A stretch of DNA of 63,289 nucleotides from Alphaproteobacteria bacterium (GTDB taxonomy: Bacteria > Pseudomonadota > Alphaproteobacteria > UBA828), in the NCBI GenBank assembly GCA_022820945.1, contig JAJEEP010000073.1:1-63289 (forward strand). Direction: 5' to 3'. Shown here piece after piece: positions 20,404 to 28,683 of this stretch (its first letter is position 1; each line of letters begins with the position of its first letter). The position numbers and the translations under genes were made by a program. The notes beneath the pieces were generated by a model, which did no database searches, was not told where the DNA came from, and worked only from the letters and a program-made list of their open reading frames with translations.

Positions 20404-21021
20404 ATGGCCGCAACCGATCAGGCCGACGAGGCCGCGCAGGCTATCGTCACCATCAAGAAGTACGCCAACCGCCGGCTCTACAACACCGCCACCAGAAGCT
20501 ATGTGACCCTCGACAACCTCTGCGACATGGTGCGCAACGGCGAGCACTTCGTGGTCCGCGACGCGAAGTCCGGCGACGACATCACCCGCCAGGTGCTGAC
20601 GCAGATCATCGTCGAGCAGGAGGCCAAGGGGCAGAACATGCTTCCGCTCAGCTTCCTGCGGCAACTGATCCAGCTTTACGGCGACAACGTCCAGGCGTTC
20701 GTGCCGAGCTATCTCGAGCTCGCCATGGAGACCTTCGCGCGCAATCGGGGGGACATGCGCGAGCGGATGAACGAGAGCTTCGGCAGCATGTTCCCTGTGG
20801 ACGAGTTCGAGGCCATGGCGGAGCGCAACATGGCGCTGATGCAAAGGACCATGGAGATGTTCGCGGGCATTCCCGCCGGCGAGCGGCGGGAAGAGGCGAA
20901 GCCCGACGGCGACGGCGACGAGGCGGCGGATGTCGGCGCCGTCCTCGACAGGCTCGACAAGATGCAGGCGCAGCTCGACGCCCTGAGCGGGCGCGGCCGA
21001 AAGGACGGGGACGACAACTGA
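20404..21021 (+). CDS. phaR: PhaR polyhydroxyalkanoate synthesis repressor
   Basis: A 205-residue DNA-binding regulator of PHA granule genes. The KKYANRRLYNTATRSYVTLDNLCDMV segment is the PHB/PHA accumulation regulator DNA-binding domain, and it is followed by the family's second block (DITRQVLTQIIVEQE) and a Met- and Asn-rich helical region. It binds polymer and releases phasin and synthase promoters. No PHA synthase lies in the window, so its targets are elsewhere. The charged C-terminus is typically variable. Confidence 0.93.
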   Translation: MAATDQADEAAQAIVTIKKYANRRLYNTATRSYVTLDNLCDMVRNGEHFVVRDAKSGDDITRQVLTQIIVEQEAKGQNMLPLSFLRQLIQLYGDNVQAFVPSYLELAMETFARNRGDMRERMNESFGSMFPVDEFEAMAERNMALMQRTMEMFAGIPAGERREEAKPDGDGDEAADVGAVLDRLDKMQAQLDALSGRGRKDGDDN

Positions 21022-21137
21022 AGGCGCGTGGCGTATTCGCACCACGACCGGCCACACTTGCTCGTTGCCGCGGTTGCTCCGACGGCATTCGCGCCTATAC
21101 CATCCCGCCACCGATCACTGGACAGACGAGGACTGGG

Positions 21138-21641
21138 ATGGTTTCAGCGACAAGGATTGCTGCGATGCTGGTCGCCGGGGCAGGGATGCTGTGTGCGGCG
21201 CATATCGCGGCAGCGGAGGAGAGCGGCACCCTACGCATCATTCGCGCATACGTTCAGGACTACACCACCATCGAGCACGGCGATGCGCGCTACACTGGCG
21301 GTTCCCTCAAGGGCTCGGTCACCGTCCTAGAGAGCAGTGGCGGCCCGTTCGTCGAGGGCACGCATGAGCGGATCACCTGCGTGGTCCATGCGAAGAGCAC
21401 GGACGCGGGCATCGATCTCGACGCGCCTTGCACGATGACCGCCCCCTCGGGCGACACGTGGTACACCCACTCGAAACGGCGCACAGGCACCGTGGAGACG
21501 GGCGGCGGCGGCCCCGGCACGATGGAGATTCTTGGCGGCACCGGCGTCTACGCAGGCATCAGCGGCAGCTGCACCTACGATGTCGGTTACTTGCCGGACA
21601 ATTGGGTCGCCATGATCGCGGACTGCACCTGGCAGAGGTAG
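21138..21641 (+). CDS. Secreted protein, possible allene-oxide-cyclase-like barrel
   Basis: A 167-residue protein with a signal peptide (about residues 1-26, hydrophobic core AAMLVAGAGMLCAA, likely cut after AAA). The mature part is beta-rich, with GGTGVYAGISGSCTYDV near the C-terminus, reminiscent of small barrel proteins of the allene-oxide-cyclase-like group. Three cysteines in the mature chain may form a disulfide in the periplasm. The function is unknown and the fold assignment is tentative. Confidence 0.7.
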   Translation: MVSATRIAAMLVAGAGMLCAAHIAAAEESGTLRIIRAYVQDYTTIEHGDARYTGGSLKGSVTVLESSGGPFVEGTHERITCVVHAKSTDAGIDLDAPCTMTAPSGDTWYTHSKRRTGTVETGGGGPGTMEILGGTGVYAGISGSCTYDVGYLPDNWVAMIADCTWQR

Positions 21642-21673
21642 CGCAGGCCGGGCCGGCGAAGACAGATCGAGCG

Positions 21674-21940
21674 ATGGTCGAACTGGTCGCCCACGTCGCG
21701 CTCCAGCGCCTGATTGAGGCGGCGGAGGCGGTCGAGGAGAGCCTCATGCCCAACGAGCGCGAGATGCTGCATAGTCTCAGGACCAAGTACCTCGTGCCCA
21801 TCGACGTCGATCCCTTCGACACGACGGCGCTCGAGGTCATCCTGCGCAACGTCGAGGTGCGCAAGGGCTACGACTTCGATCCACGAAAGGACGGCGGCCG
21901 GGTTATCGACCTGCCGCGCACCGGCGACAACAAGGCGTGA
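21674..21940 (+). CDS. Hypothetical protein, 88 residues
   Basis: A short soluble protein beginning MVELVAHVALQRLIEAA. It is helical in the first half and has an acidic/basic segment (NVEVRKGYDFDPRKDGG) in the second. It follows the secreted protein by about 30 bases in the same direction. I recognise no family, and coding status rests on length, position and a protein-like composition. Confidence 0.45.
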   Translation: MVELVAHVALQRLIEAAEAVEESLMPNEREMLHSLRTKYLVPIDVDPFDTTALEVILRNVEVRKGYDFDPRKDGGRVIDLPRTGDNKA

Positions 21941-22010
21941 GCAGTACCGTCCGCACTGGGCAGGCGGACGTTTGCAAATTTCTTCGATCATCCGAAAGGA
22001 AGCGTGGACC

Positions 22011-22586
22011 ATGATCAAACGCACTCTCGGGGCCGTTCTGGTCGCGGCCGGCCTGGCGATCTCTGGCGCGGCAGCTCAGGCCGCCGACTACACCATCGAT
22101 TCGGGTCACAGCTTCGTTCAGTTCAAGATCTCCCACATCGGCGTGTCCTGGATGATCGGCACCTTCGAGAAGGTGTCCGGCAGCTTCACCTTCGATTCGG
22201 AGGCCGGGCCCGAGGAGCAATCCATCGCGGTCGAGATCGATACCGCCAGCGTCGATACCAACCATGCGGAACGCGACAAGCACCTGCGCTCGGCGGACTT
22301 CCTGGACGTCGACGAGTACCCCACGGCGACCTTCGTCAGCACCGGCTACGAGGGCGACGGCGAGAGCGGCGTGATGACGGGCGATCTGACGCTCCACGGC
22401 GTCACCAAGCCCATCGCCGTCGCTGTCAAGAAAGTGGGCGAGGGGAAGGACCCCTGGGGCGGCTACCGCGCCGGCTTCGAAGGCTCGGTCACGATCACCC
22501 GCAAGGATTTCGGCATGGGCTATAACCTGGGTCCGGCGGCCGAAACCATGGACCTGTTCCTGTTCATCGAAGGCACCCGCAACTAG
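22011..22586 (+). CDS. YceI-family periplasmic lipid-binding protein
   Basis: A 191-residue exported protein. The signal peptide spans about residues 1-24 (GAVLVAAGLAISGAAAQA). The mature part has the YceI pattern: YTIDSGHSFVQFKISHIGVS, the DTNHAERDKHLRSADFLDV block, and GDLTLHGVTKPI. The family folds as a beta-barrel that holds isoprenoid or quinone-like lipids. It directly precedes a cytochrome b561 gene, a common YceI neighbour, which supports a role with respiratory or redox lipids in the periplasm. Confidence 0.93.
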   Translation: MIKRTLGAVLVAAGLAISGAAAQAADYTIDSGHSFVQFKISHIGVSWMIGTFEKVSGSFTFDSEAGPEEQSIAVEIDTASVDTNHAERDKHLRSADFLDVDEYPTATFVSTGYEGDGESGVMTGDLTLHGVTKPIAVAVKKVGEGKDPWGGYRAGFEGSVTITRKDFGMGYNLGPAAETMDLFLFIEGTRN

Positions 22587-22618
22587 CGACTGCTCGGGCG
22601 CTGCCGTTGGGGGCGCCC

Positions 22619-23197
22619 ATGTGGCGAAGCGGCAGGGACCACTACGGGCTCGTCGCCATCGGCTTTCACTGGAGCATCGCCATCGCCTTCGTCGGCCTCG
22701 TCGGACTCGGCGCCTGGATGGTGGGGCTCACCTATTACGATCCCTGGTACAACGACTCCCTCGCGCTCCATAAGGCCATCGGGATCGCGGTGCTGGCGCT
22801 CGCGCTGGCCAAGCTCGGCTGGAAGCTCATCGACCGCAAACCCGGATACGGGCCGGAGGTGCGCGCTTACGAGCGCGCCGGCGCCACCGCCACGCACTGG
22901 ATTCTCGGTGCGCTCCTGATCGTGCTGCCGGTCACCGGCTACCTGATCTCGACCTCGGAAGGGGCGGGCATCGACGTGTTCGGGCTCTTCGAGGTGCCCG
23001 CGTTTTTCGACGTTTCGGGAGGGACCCGCGACCTCGCTATCGATCTCCACTACTACCTGGCATACGGCGGCATCGCCCTGGTCGGCATTCACGCCATCGC
23101 GGCCCTCAAGCACACCTTCATCGACAAGGGATCGACGCTGATCCGCATGCTGATCCCGCGCCCGCGCTCGAGTCCCGTCGATCGGTCCGTGAAATAG
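22619..23197 (+). CDS. Cytochrome b561
   Basis: A 192-residue integral membrane di-heme cytochrome with four hydrophobic helices. Candidate heme-ligand His residues lie in GFHWSIA, ALHKAIG, THWILGA, and the LHYYLAYGG to GIHAIAA helices. It is predicted to pass electrons between quinol and periplasmic acceptors. The ATG at 22619 is chosen; a TTG twelve bases earlier is possible. It follows yceI by 32 bases, probably in one operon. Confidence 0.9.
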   Translation: MWRSGRDHYGLVAIGFHWSIAIAFVGLVGLGAWMVGLTYYDPWYNDSLALHKAIGIAVLALALAKLGWKLIDRKPGYGPEVRAYERAGATATHWILGALLIVLPVTGYLISTSEGAGIDVFGLFEVPAFFDVSGGTRDLAIDLHYYLAYGGIALVGIHAIAALKHTFIDKGSTLIRMLIPRPRSSPVDRSVK

Positions 23198-23230
23198 GGC
23201 GGTGTGAGGGCGCGAAACGGGGAGGGTTTA

Positions 23231-23707
23231 ATGCTTCTGGAAGGCTCGTGCCATTGCCGTGCGGTACGGTTTTCGCTCCGGTCGAAGACGCCGCTGCCGT
23301 ACATGCATTGCTACTGCTCGATTTGCCGGAAGACCGCCGGTGGCGGCGGCTATGCCATCAATCTCGGCGGCGAGGCGGAGACGTTGAGCGTCACGGGCAG
23401 GCGCGCGCTGAAGATCTATCGCGCTCGGCTCGGGGACGGTAGCGAGAGCCCGGCCGAACGGCGCTTCTGCGGCCGCTGCGGCAGCGCGCTCTGGGTCTGG
23501 GATCCGCGCTGGCCGGAGCTGATCCACCCCTTCGCGTCGGCCATCGATACGCCGCTGCCGGCGCCGCCCGAGCGCTGCCACATCATGGTCGACTACGCGC
23601 CGGGCTGGGTCAGGGTTCCGTCTGGCGAGCGGGATCCGCATTTTGCCGAGTATCCGGATCAGTCCCTCGAAGACTGGCACCGCAGCCGCGATCTCCTCGA
23701 CCCGTGA
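23231..23707 (+). CDS. GFA-family (Gfa/CENP-V) zinc protein
   Basis: A 158-residue protein with the GFA zinc pattern: GSCHC near the N-terminus, CYCSIC in the middle and CGRCG further on. The family binds two zincs and includes glutathione-dependent formaldehyde-activating enzyme, but most members have no proven reaction. GGGAGG lies just upstream of the ATG. Assigning it to formaldehyde metabolism is not justified by sequence alone. Confidence 0.88.
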   Translation: MLLEGSCHCRAVRFSLRSKTPLPYMHCYCSICRKTAGGGGYAINLGGEAETLSVTGRRALKIYRARLGDGSESPAERRFCGRCGSALWVWDPRWPELIHPFASAIDTPLPAPPERCHIMVDYAPGWVRVPSGERDPHFAEYPDQSLEDWHRSRDLLDP

Positions 23708-23784
23708 TGGGGGCGTGCCACGCTGTCGCCCGCTTGGTATAGGTCGGCCCCGCACGGCGGTTTGTTTGTGAAGGGCAGGGGAAC

Positions 23785-24636
23785 ATGGCATCGCAAGGCA
23801 CGAACGGCGGCACCGTCAAGGCGCTCTGGCGCTATCCGGTCAAGTCCATGGCCGGCGCCAAGCTCGACGAGGCGCTGGTTACCGAGGGCGGCATCCTGGG
23901 CGACCGTGCCTATGCGGTGATCGACCGGACCAGCGGCCGGGTGGGGAGTGCCAAGACCCCCAAGAAATGGGCCGGGCTGATGGCGCTCGCCGCCGATTTC
24001 GTGGAGCCGCCCGAGCCCGGCGCGCCGCTGCCGCCCGTGCGGATTGTCTGGCCTGACGGCACGGCAAGCGTCAGCGACGGCGGAGACCCCGACGCGCGCC
24101 TTTCCGAGACCCTGGGGCGGCCGGTCACGCTCACGACGGAGCGCCCGGAGGCTCCCAGCCTGGAACGCCTCGACCCGCTCGCCGCCGACGAGACCATCGT
24201 CGATATCGGCGAGCTGATGATGGCAGGCCGGTTCTCCGACTACGCGGCGCTGCATCTCATAACCACGGCGACCATGGCGCGCCTTGCCGAGCTCCGCCCC
24301 GACTCGAAGTTCAGTGCACGCCGCTTTCGCCCCAACGTGACGATCGCGACGCCCGAGGACCAAACGGGCTTCGTCGAAAACGACTGGGTCGGGCGAGAGG
24401 TCGCTATTGGCGACGAGGTGCGTCTCCGCATCTCCGACCCGACGCCGCGCTGCTCGGTCCCGACACTTGCGCAGGAGAACCTGGAGAAAGACCCGCAGGT
24501 CCTCCGCACTCTGGTCGAGCACAACACGCTCCCCGTGCCCGTGCTCGACGGCGAATCGCTGCCCTGCGCGGGCGTCTACGGCTTCGTCATCCAGGGCGGC
24601 ACGGTGAAGCGGGGCGACGCGGTGCGGGTCGTGTAG
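23785..24636 (+). CDS. MOSC domain-containing protein
   Basis: A 283-residue protein with an N-terminal MOSC beta-barrel (YPVKSMAGAKLDEALV, GGILGDRAYAVID) and a C-terminal MOSC domain. The conserved catalytic Cys is in PTPRCSVPT, preceded by FRPNVTIATPE. Relatives such as YcbX/YiiM and mARC handle the molybdenum cofactor in N-hydroxylated compound reduction or detoxification. No ferredoxin domain follows, so electron supply would be separate. It converges on the acetamidase gene with only 12 bases between the stops. Confidence 0.88.
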   Translation: MASQGTNGGTVKALWRYPVKSMAGAKLDEALVTEGGILGDRAYAVIDRTSGRVGSAKTPKKWAGLMALAADFVEPPEPGAPLPPVRIVWPDGTASVSDGGDPDARLSETLGRPVTLTTERPEAPSLERLDPLAADETIVDIGELMMAGRFSDYAALHLITTATMARLAELRPDSKFSARRFRPNVTIATPEDQTGFVENDWVGREVAIGDEVRLRISDPTPRCSVPTLAQENLEKDPQVLRTLVEHNTLPVPVLDGESLPCAGVYGFVIQGGTVKRGDAVRVV

Positions 24637-24648
24637 GGCAGGCGCTGC

Positions 24649-25659
24649 CTACAGGTACGTCTTCGAGATCGCGGCGCCCATGGTGTACTTGGGATCGACG
24701 AAGTTGCCGAGCCGCACCTTGCCGCACTGGCTCAGCATCATGTAGGCGTCCCACTGGTCGTAGCCGTAGTCCTTGACCATCCAGCGCACCAGCTCGCGGT
24801 AGGCGATCCGGGTCGCATCCTCCAGCGGCCGGGCGCTGCCGATCGCCATGATGAAGTCGTCCGCTTCGAGCCGCGGCCAGTCGATGGTCCAGCCCTTGAT
24901 CAGGTCGACGGTGATCGCGGTCGTGGTGGGATACTCCACGGCCACGCCGCAGACCTCGCCGTCGCCCTGGCAGGCGTGGGCATCGCCGATGTAGAGCAGC
25001 GCGCCGGGCGCGCGCACCGGCAGGTAGGTGATCGTGCCGGGCCCCATGTCCGGCAGGTCCATGTTGCCGCCGTGGTCGTCCGGCGTCAGCGAGTTGATGG
25101 AATCGATCTGGGGCGAGCAGCTCAGCGTGCCGATGTGCGGCTTGTAGGGGAGGGTGACCCGGTCGCTCCAGTAGACGTTCTCTTCGTCCACCTTCACCTT
25201 GCGCACCTTCTCGGGCAGCGGCTCGTTGAGCGTGGCCGTGTAGTAGGTGCTGGTGAGCCCGCCGAATTCCTTGATCATGCAGCAGGTGCCACGGGGCTGA
25301 GGCCCGCGCGGCGCCATGCTCTCGATGTGGACGGCGAGCACGTCGCCCTTCTCGGCGCCGGCCATGAAGATCGGGCCGCACTGCGGGTTGAGGAAGGGCA
25401 CCTCCAGCAGCTCCGAGGGCACGTCGCTCTCGCTCGTGATCTTGCCTTCGAAGGCGTCGCGGGTCTCGACGATCACCCGGTCGCCCGGCTCGATGGAAAG
25501 CACCGGGTCGGCATAGGGGCCGATGGTGTAGAGATAGGTACCTTGCGTCTCCTCGGTCAGCTCGTGCGTGACCCCCGACGAGCCGCCGCCGATGCCCTTG
25601 CGGTGCATGATGGAGTCGGCGACCCAGTCGTTCGGGTAGCTGCGCATGACCATTTCCAT
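24649..25659 (-). CDS. Acetamidase/formamidase family protein
   Basis: A 336-residue zinc-type amidase hydrolysing short amides to ammonia and a carboxylate. The family signature is GDAHACQGDGEVCG, and earlier blocks include GPIFMAGAEKGDVLAVHI and GTLSCSPQI. Several Cys and His residues could hold metal. The start at 25659 (MEMVMRSYP) has GGGAAACGGG-like purines upstream. The upstream LysR gene on the same strand may regulate it. Formamide, acetamide and other amides are all possible substrates. Confidence 0.9.
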   Translation of the reverse strand: MEMVMRSYPNDWVADSIMHRKGIGGGSSGVTHELTEETQGTYLYTIGPYADPVLSIEPGDRVIVETRDAFEGKITSESDVPSELLEVPFLNPQCGPIFMAGAEKGDVLAVHIESMAPRGPQPRGTCCMIKEFGGLTSTYYTATLNEPLPEKVRKVKVDEENVYWSDRVTLPYKPHIGTLSCSPQIDSINSLTPDDHGGNMDLPDMGPGTITYLPVRAPGALLYIGDAHACQGDGEVCGVAVEYPTTTAITVDLIKGWTIDWPRLEADDFIMAIGSARPLEDATRIAYRELVRWMVKDYGYDQWDAYMMLSQCGKVRLGNFVDPKYTMGAAISKTYL

Positions 25660-25839
25660 TGCCCGTTTCCCTCCACTGATTTGCCGGCGCGGCTGGATTG
25701 TAGACGGCAGGGTCTGGGAAGCGAAGAAGCGGCGAGAGCGGTCTTTCGTGCGCGGCGTGACTCGCTCGGGCGCGTCGCTGAACGTGTCGTGACGTGAATA
25801 TCCGAGAGAGGAGGGGCGGGTGTTCCCGCGCTTCGCCCC

Positions 25840-26709
25840 TCAGGCGGCCGCTGCTTCGGCCTCCGTGTACGCGCGCTCGATTTGCCGCTTGACCGTTGCG
25901 ACCGCCTCGGACCGACGATCCAGCCCCTCCAGCAACTGGATGCAGCCCCTGCCCAGCGGCGGCAAGGCCGAGGGCTCTGACATCACGCTCAATGACCGGG
26001 GTATGGTCCCTTCGGCCATGACGGTGACGCCCATTTCGGCTTCGACCGCAGCCTGGACGACCCGCGGATCGGCGCTGCGCAGCACCTCGCGATAGGCGAT
26101 GCCCCCATCGTCGAGGGCGCCCGCCGCCGCGGCCTGCAGGAAGCAGTTGTCCGTATTCCAGGCGACCGGGATCGGCATTGACGGGTCGAGCGCGAACGCG
26201 GGCGCACGCACCCAATGAAGCTGCGGGCGACTAAGCACCGCTGCCGCCGGCGCCTCCTCGTGCAACGCGACGACGGCGAGATCCAGCGCGCGGGACTCCG
26301 TCATCTGCTGTAGCCGCCAGCTGGGCAGGCAATGGACGTCGAGCTCGGCAGCGGCGTGATTCCGCAGCATGTAGCCGAGAAGCCCCGAAAGAAGCGGCGT
26401 CTCCAACCCCTCGGCAATGCCGAGTCTGACCTCGCCGATGATCCGCTTGGACTGCAAACGCCCAACCATTCGGTCCTGCAGATCGACGAGCGACCGGATG
26501 TCGGGCAGCAGATCGCTCCCTTCGGCTGTCAGCTTCACCTCGTGATGGCTCCGTTCGAACAGGCGGGCGCCGAATGCTTCCTCCAGCTTTTGGATACGAA
26601 CCGACATCGTGGCCTGAGAGCAGCCGATGTGCCGGGCAGCCTTGGAGAAGCTGCGAGTCTCGGCAAGGCGAAGAAACGAGTGAAGCTGTTTGGTATCCAA
26701 ATCGATCAT
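25840..26709 (-). CDS. LysR-family transcriptional regulator
   Basis: A 289-residue regulator. The N-terminal winged helix-turn-helix is clear: LHSFLRLAETRSFSKAARHIGCSQATMSVRIQKLE. A substrate-binding domain begins about residue 90 (GEVRLGIAEGLETP). It lies 180 bases upstream of the acetamidase gene on the same strand, and its own promoter region (26710-26785) is AT-rich (many AAT/ATT). The acetamidase is a plausible target, and the effector is unknown. Confidence 0.9.
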   Translation of the reverse strand: MIDLDTKQLHSFLRLAETRSFSKAARHIGCSQATMSVRIQKLEEAFGARLFERSHHEVKLTAEGSDLLPDIRSLVDLQDRMVGRLQSKRIIGEVRLGIAEGLETPLLSGLLGYMLRNHAAAELDVHCLPSWRLQQMTESRALDLAVVALHEEAPAAAVLSRPQLHWVRAPAFALDPSMPIPVAWNTDNCFLQAAAAGALDDGGIAYREVLRSADPRVVQAAVEAEMGVTVMAEGTIPRSLSVMSEPSALPPLGRGCIQLLEGLDRRSEAVATVKRQIERAYTEAEAAAA

Positions 26710-26785
26710 TCAAATCAGGTATTCCCGAATAAATCATAAGTCAACATTCATGCTCAATTGTTAACCTGCATGATCTTGGCGGCCG

Positions 26786-27736
26786 TCAGTCGCGGGTGCG
26801 CCGGATATAGACGGCGGCCGCGAGCAGGATCAGCGCGCCCTTCACCACCATCTGGAACTCGATGGAGAGGCCCAGGATCACCACGATGTTGAAGAGCGAG
26901 ACCAGGATCAGGGCCGCTAGCAGGGCGCCGATCACGCTGCCTTTGCCGCCACGCAGGGAGGCGCCGCCGATCACTGCCGCCGCGATGCTGTCCAGCTCGT
27001 AGCCCTGGCCGGTCCAGTTGTCGACGATGCCGACGTAGCCGACCAGGAAGAGGCCGGCGATGGCGGCGAGTACGCCGGAGATGACGTAGGCCGAGATCAC
27101 GATGCGCTTGACCGGCAGGCCTGCCATGTGTGCCGCCTCCGGATTGTCGCCGTAGAGCAGGAGCTGTCGTCCGGGAACGCTGCGCTCCAGCATCCAGTGC
27201 GCGACGAAGGCCACCGCGATCAGCACGATCAGGATTACGGGAACGCCGCCGATGTCACCCGTCGCCAGGTATCGGAAGGTATCCGGCAGCGAGCCGCTGG
27301 GCGCGCCCTTGGTATAGGCGAAGCGGATCCCCTGCAGCACGATCATCGTCGCCAGCGTCGCGAGGAAGGGAGTCACCCGCCGATAGCTGACGAGATAGCC
27401 GTTGACGCCGCCCACCAGGGCACCGAGCAGCAAGGCGGCGACGAATGCGGTCGCGGTATTGTCGAAGACGCCGATGGAGAGCACTGCCGCGGTTGCCATG
27501 ATCGAGGCCACGGAGAGGTCCAGGCCACGCACCACGATCACGATCATCTGGCCGATGACGACGAAGCCGAGCGGCGCGGCCTGAATCAGAATATCGGTGA
27601 TGTTCTTGACGCTCAGGAAGCGCGGCGAGAGCACCGTCGTGATCGCCCAGATCACGATGAGGAAAGCCAGCAGCAACAGGACTTCGCGGGTTTTCCGGCC
27701 CCTGACCGTGCCGACGCCGCCGAGGAGGCGTGCCAT
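26786..27736 (-). CDS. Sugar ABC transporter permease (RbsC-like), second permease
   Basis: A 316-residue inner-membrane permease of the ribose/galactofuranose group with about nine to ten hydrophobic helices. It has the GLDLSVASIMA and YGDNPEAAHMAGLPV motifs of this family; the latter is the coupling loop to the ATPase. The start is the ATG at 27736, whose A is shared with the stop of the upstream permease (TGATG). The open frame extends well upstream but overlaps the previous gene, so the longer version is rejected. The transporter genes end here. Confidence 0.92.
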   Translation of the reverse strand: MARLLGGVGTVRGRKTREVLLLLAFLIVIWAITTVLSPRFLSVKNITDILIQAAPLGFVVIGQMIVIVVRGLDLSVASIMATAAVLSIGVFDNTATAFVAALLLGALVGGVNGYLVSYRRVTPFLATLATMIVLQGIRFAYTKGAPSGSLPDTFRYLATGDIGGVPVILIVLIAVAFVAHWMLERSVPGRQLLLYGDNPEAAHMAGLPVKRIVISAYVISGVLAAIAGLFLVGYVGIVDNWTGQGYELDSIAAAVIGGASLRGGKGSVIGALLAALILVSLFNIVVILGLSIEFQMVVKGALILLAAAVYIRRTRD

Positions 27737-28683
27737 CACGACCGTGCCCTCGTGACGAACAGCGAGACGGCGACGACGATGATGACGCCCTCGACGATCC
27801 ACAGATAGAAGTTCGAGACGTTCAAGAAGTTCAGAACGTTGGCGAGAAGGGCAAGCAGGATGACCGCCAGCAGCGTGCCCAGCACGCCGCCGCGGCCACC
27901 GGCGAGCAGAGTGCCGCCCACGATCACCGGCGTGATTGAGCGCAGATCGAAACCGATTCCGGCGCGCGGATCGCCTACGCCGAACCGGCCCACCAGGTAG
28001 ATCGCGGCCAGAGCGACGATGAAGCCGGAGAGCGCATAGATCAGCACCTTGGTCAGCTTGACCGGAACGCCGGAAATCCGCGCCGCGCGCTCGTCGTCGC
28101 CGATGGCGTAGACCCGGATGCCGAACCGGGTGCGCCAGAGCACGAAGCCGACGATCACGTAAGCCGCGATGACGAACAGCGTTCCCCACGGCAGGAAGCC
28201 GAAGAACCGGGCATAGACAATGTCTTCGAAGAAGATCGGCACGGAGCCGGACGGCTGCTTGGTGTGGAGCAGCGCTGCGCCGGCCATGATGGTCGATGTC
28301 GCGAGCGTCACGATCAGCGGGTGGATGCCGCTATAGGCGACAATTCCGCCGGTCAACGCACCGATCGCCGTGCCGAGCGCGAGGATGCCGATGTAGGCGG
28401 CGGCGAAGGAGTCCGGATCGGATCCGGCGAACGTAGCGAACAGGACCGAGAGGAGGCCGAGCAGACCGGCGAAGGAGAGGTCGATGCCGCCGGACAGGAT
28501 GACGACTGTCTGGGCGAGCGCCACCAGCGCGAGCGCCACCAGTTGGTCCTGGACATTGGCGATATTCAACACGGTGACGAAGCGGTCCGACGAGAACACG
28601 CCGACGATGAAGACTGCCGCGATCAGCCCGACGATCGCCAGATGGACGTTCTGGAAACGGACGGCCCGCGCGATATCAGACAT
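27736..28683 (-). CDS. Sugar ABC transporter permease (RbsC-like), first permease
   Basis: A 315-residue polytopic permease with GGIDLSFAGLLGLLSV, the coupling loop YAIGDDERAARISGVPV, and GGTLLAGGRGG. It pairs with the second permease to form the membrane channel. Its start overlaps the end of the ATPase gene by eight bases, and its end overlaps the second permease by one base, so these genes are translationally coupled. Two different permeases plus one double ATPase is the YtfQRT-YjfF/LsrABCD-type arrangement. Confidence 0.92.
   Translation of the reverse strand: MSDIARAVRFQNVHLAIVGLIAAVFIVGVFSSDRFVTVLNIANVQDQLVALALVALAQTVVILSGGIDLSFAGLLGLLSVLFATFAGSDPDSFAAAYIGILALGTAIGALTGGIVAYSGIHPLIVTLATSTIMAGAALLHTKQPSGSVPIFFEDIVYARFFGFLPWGTLFVIAAYVIVGFVLWRTRFGIRVYAIGDDERAARISGVPVKLTKVLIYALSGFIVALAAIYLVGRFGVGDPRAGIGFDLRSITPVIVGGTLLAGGRGGVLGTLLAVILLALLANVLNFLNVSNFYLWIVEGVIIVVAVSLFVTRARS

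Noticed and set aside
27737..28189. Longer N-terminus for the second permease
   Set aside because: It would overlap most of the first permease in a different frame and encodes no membrane helices of the family.
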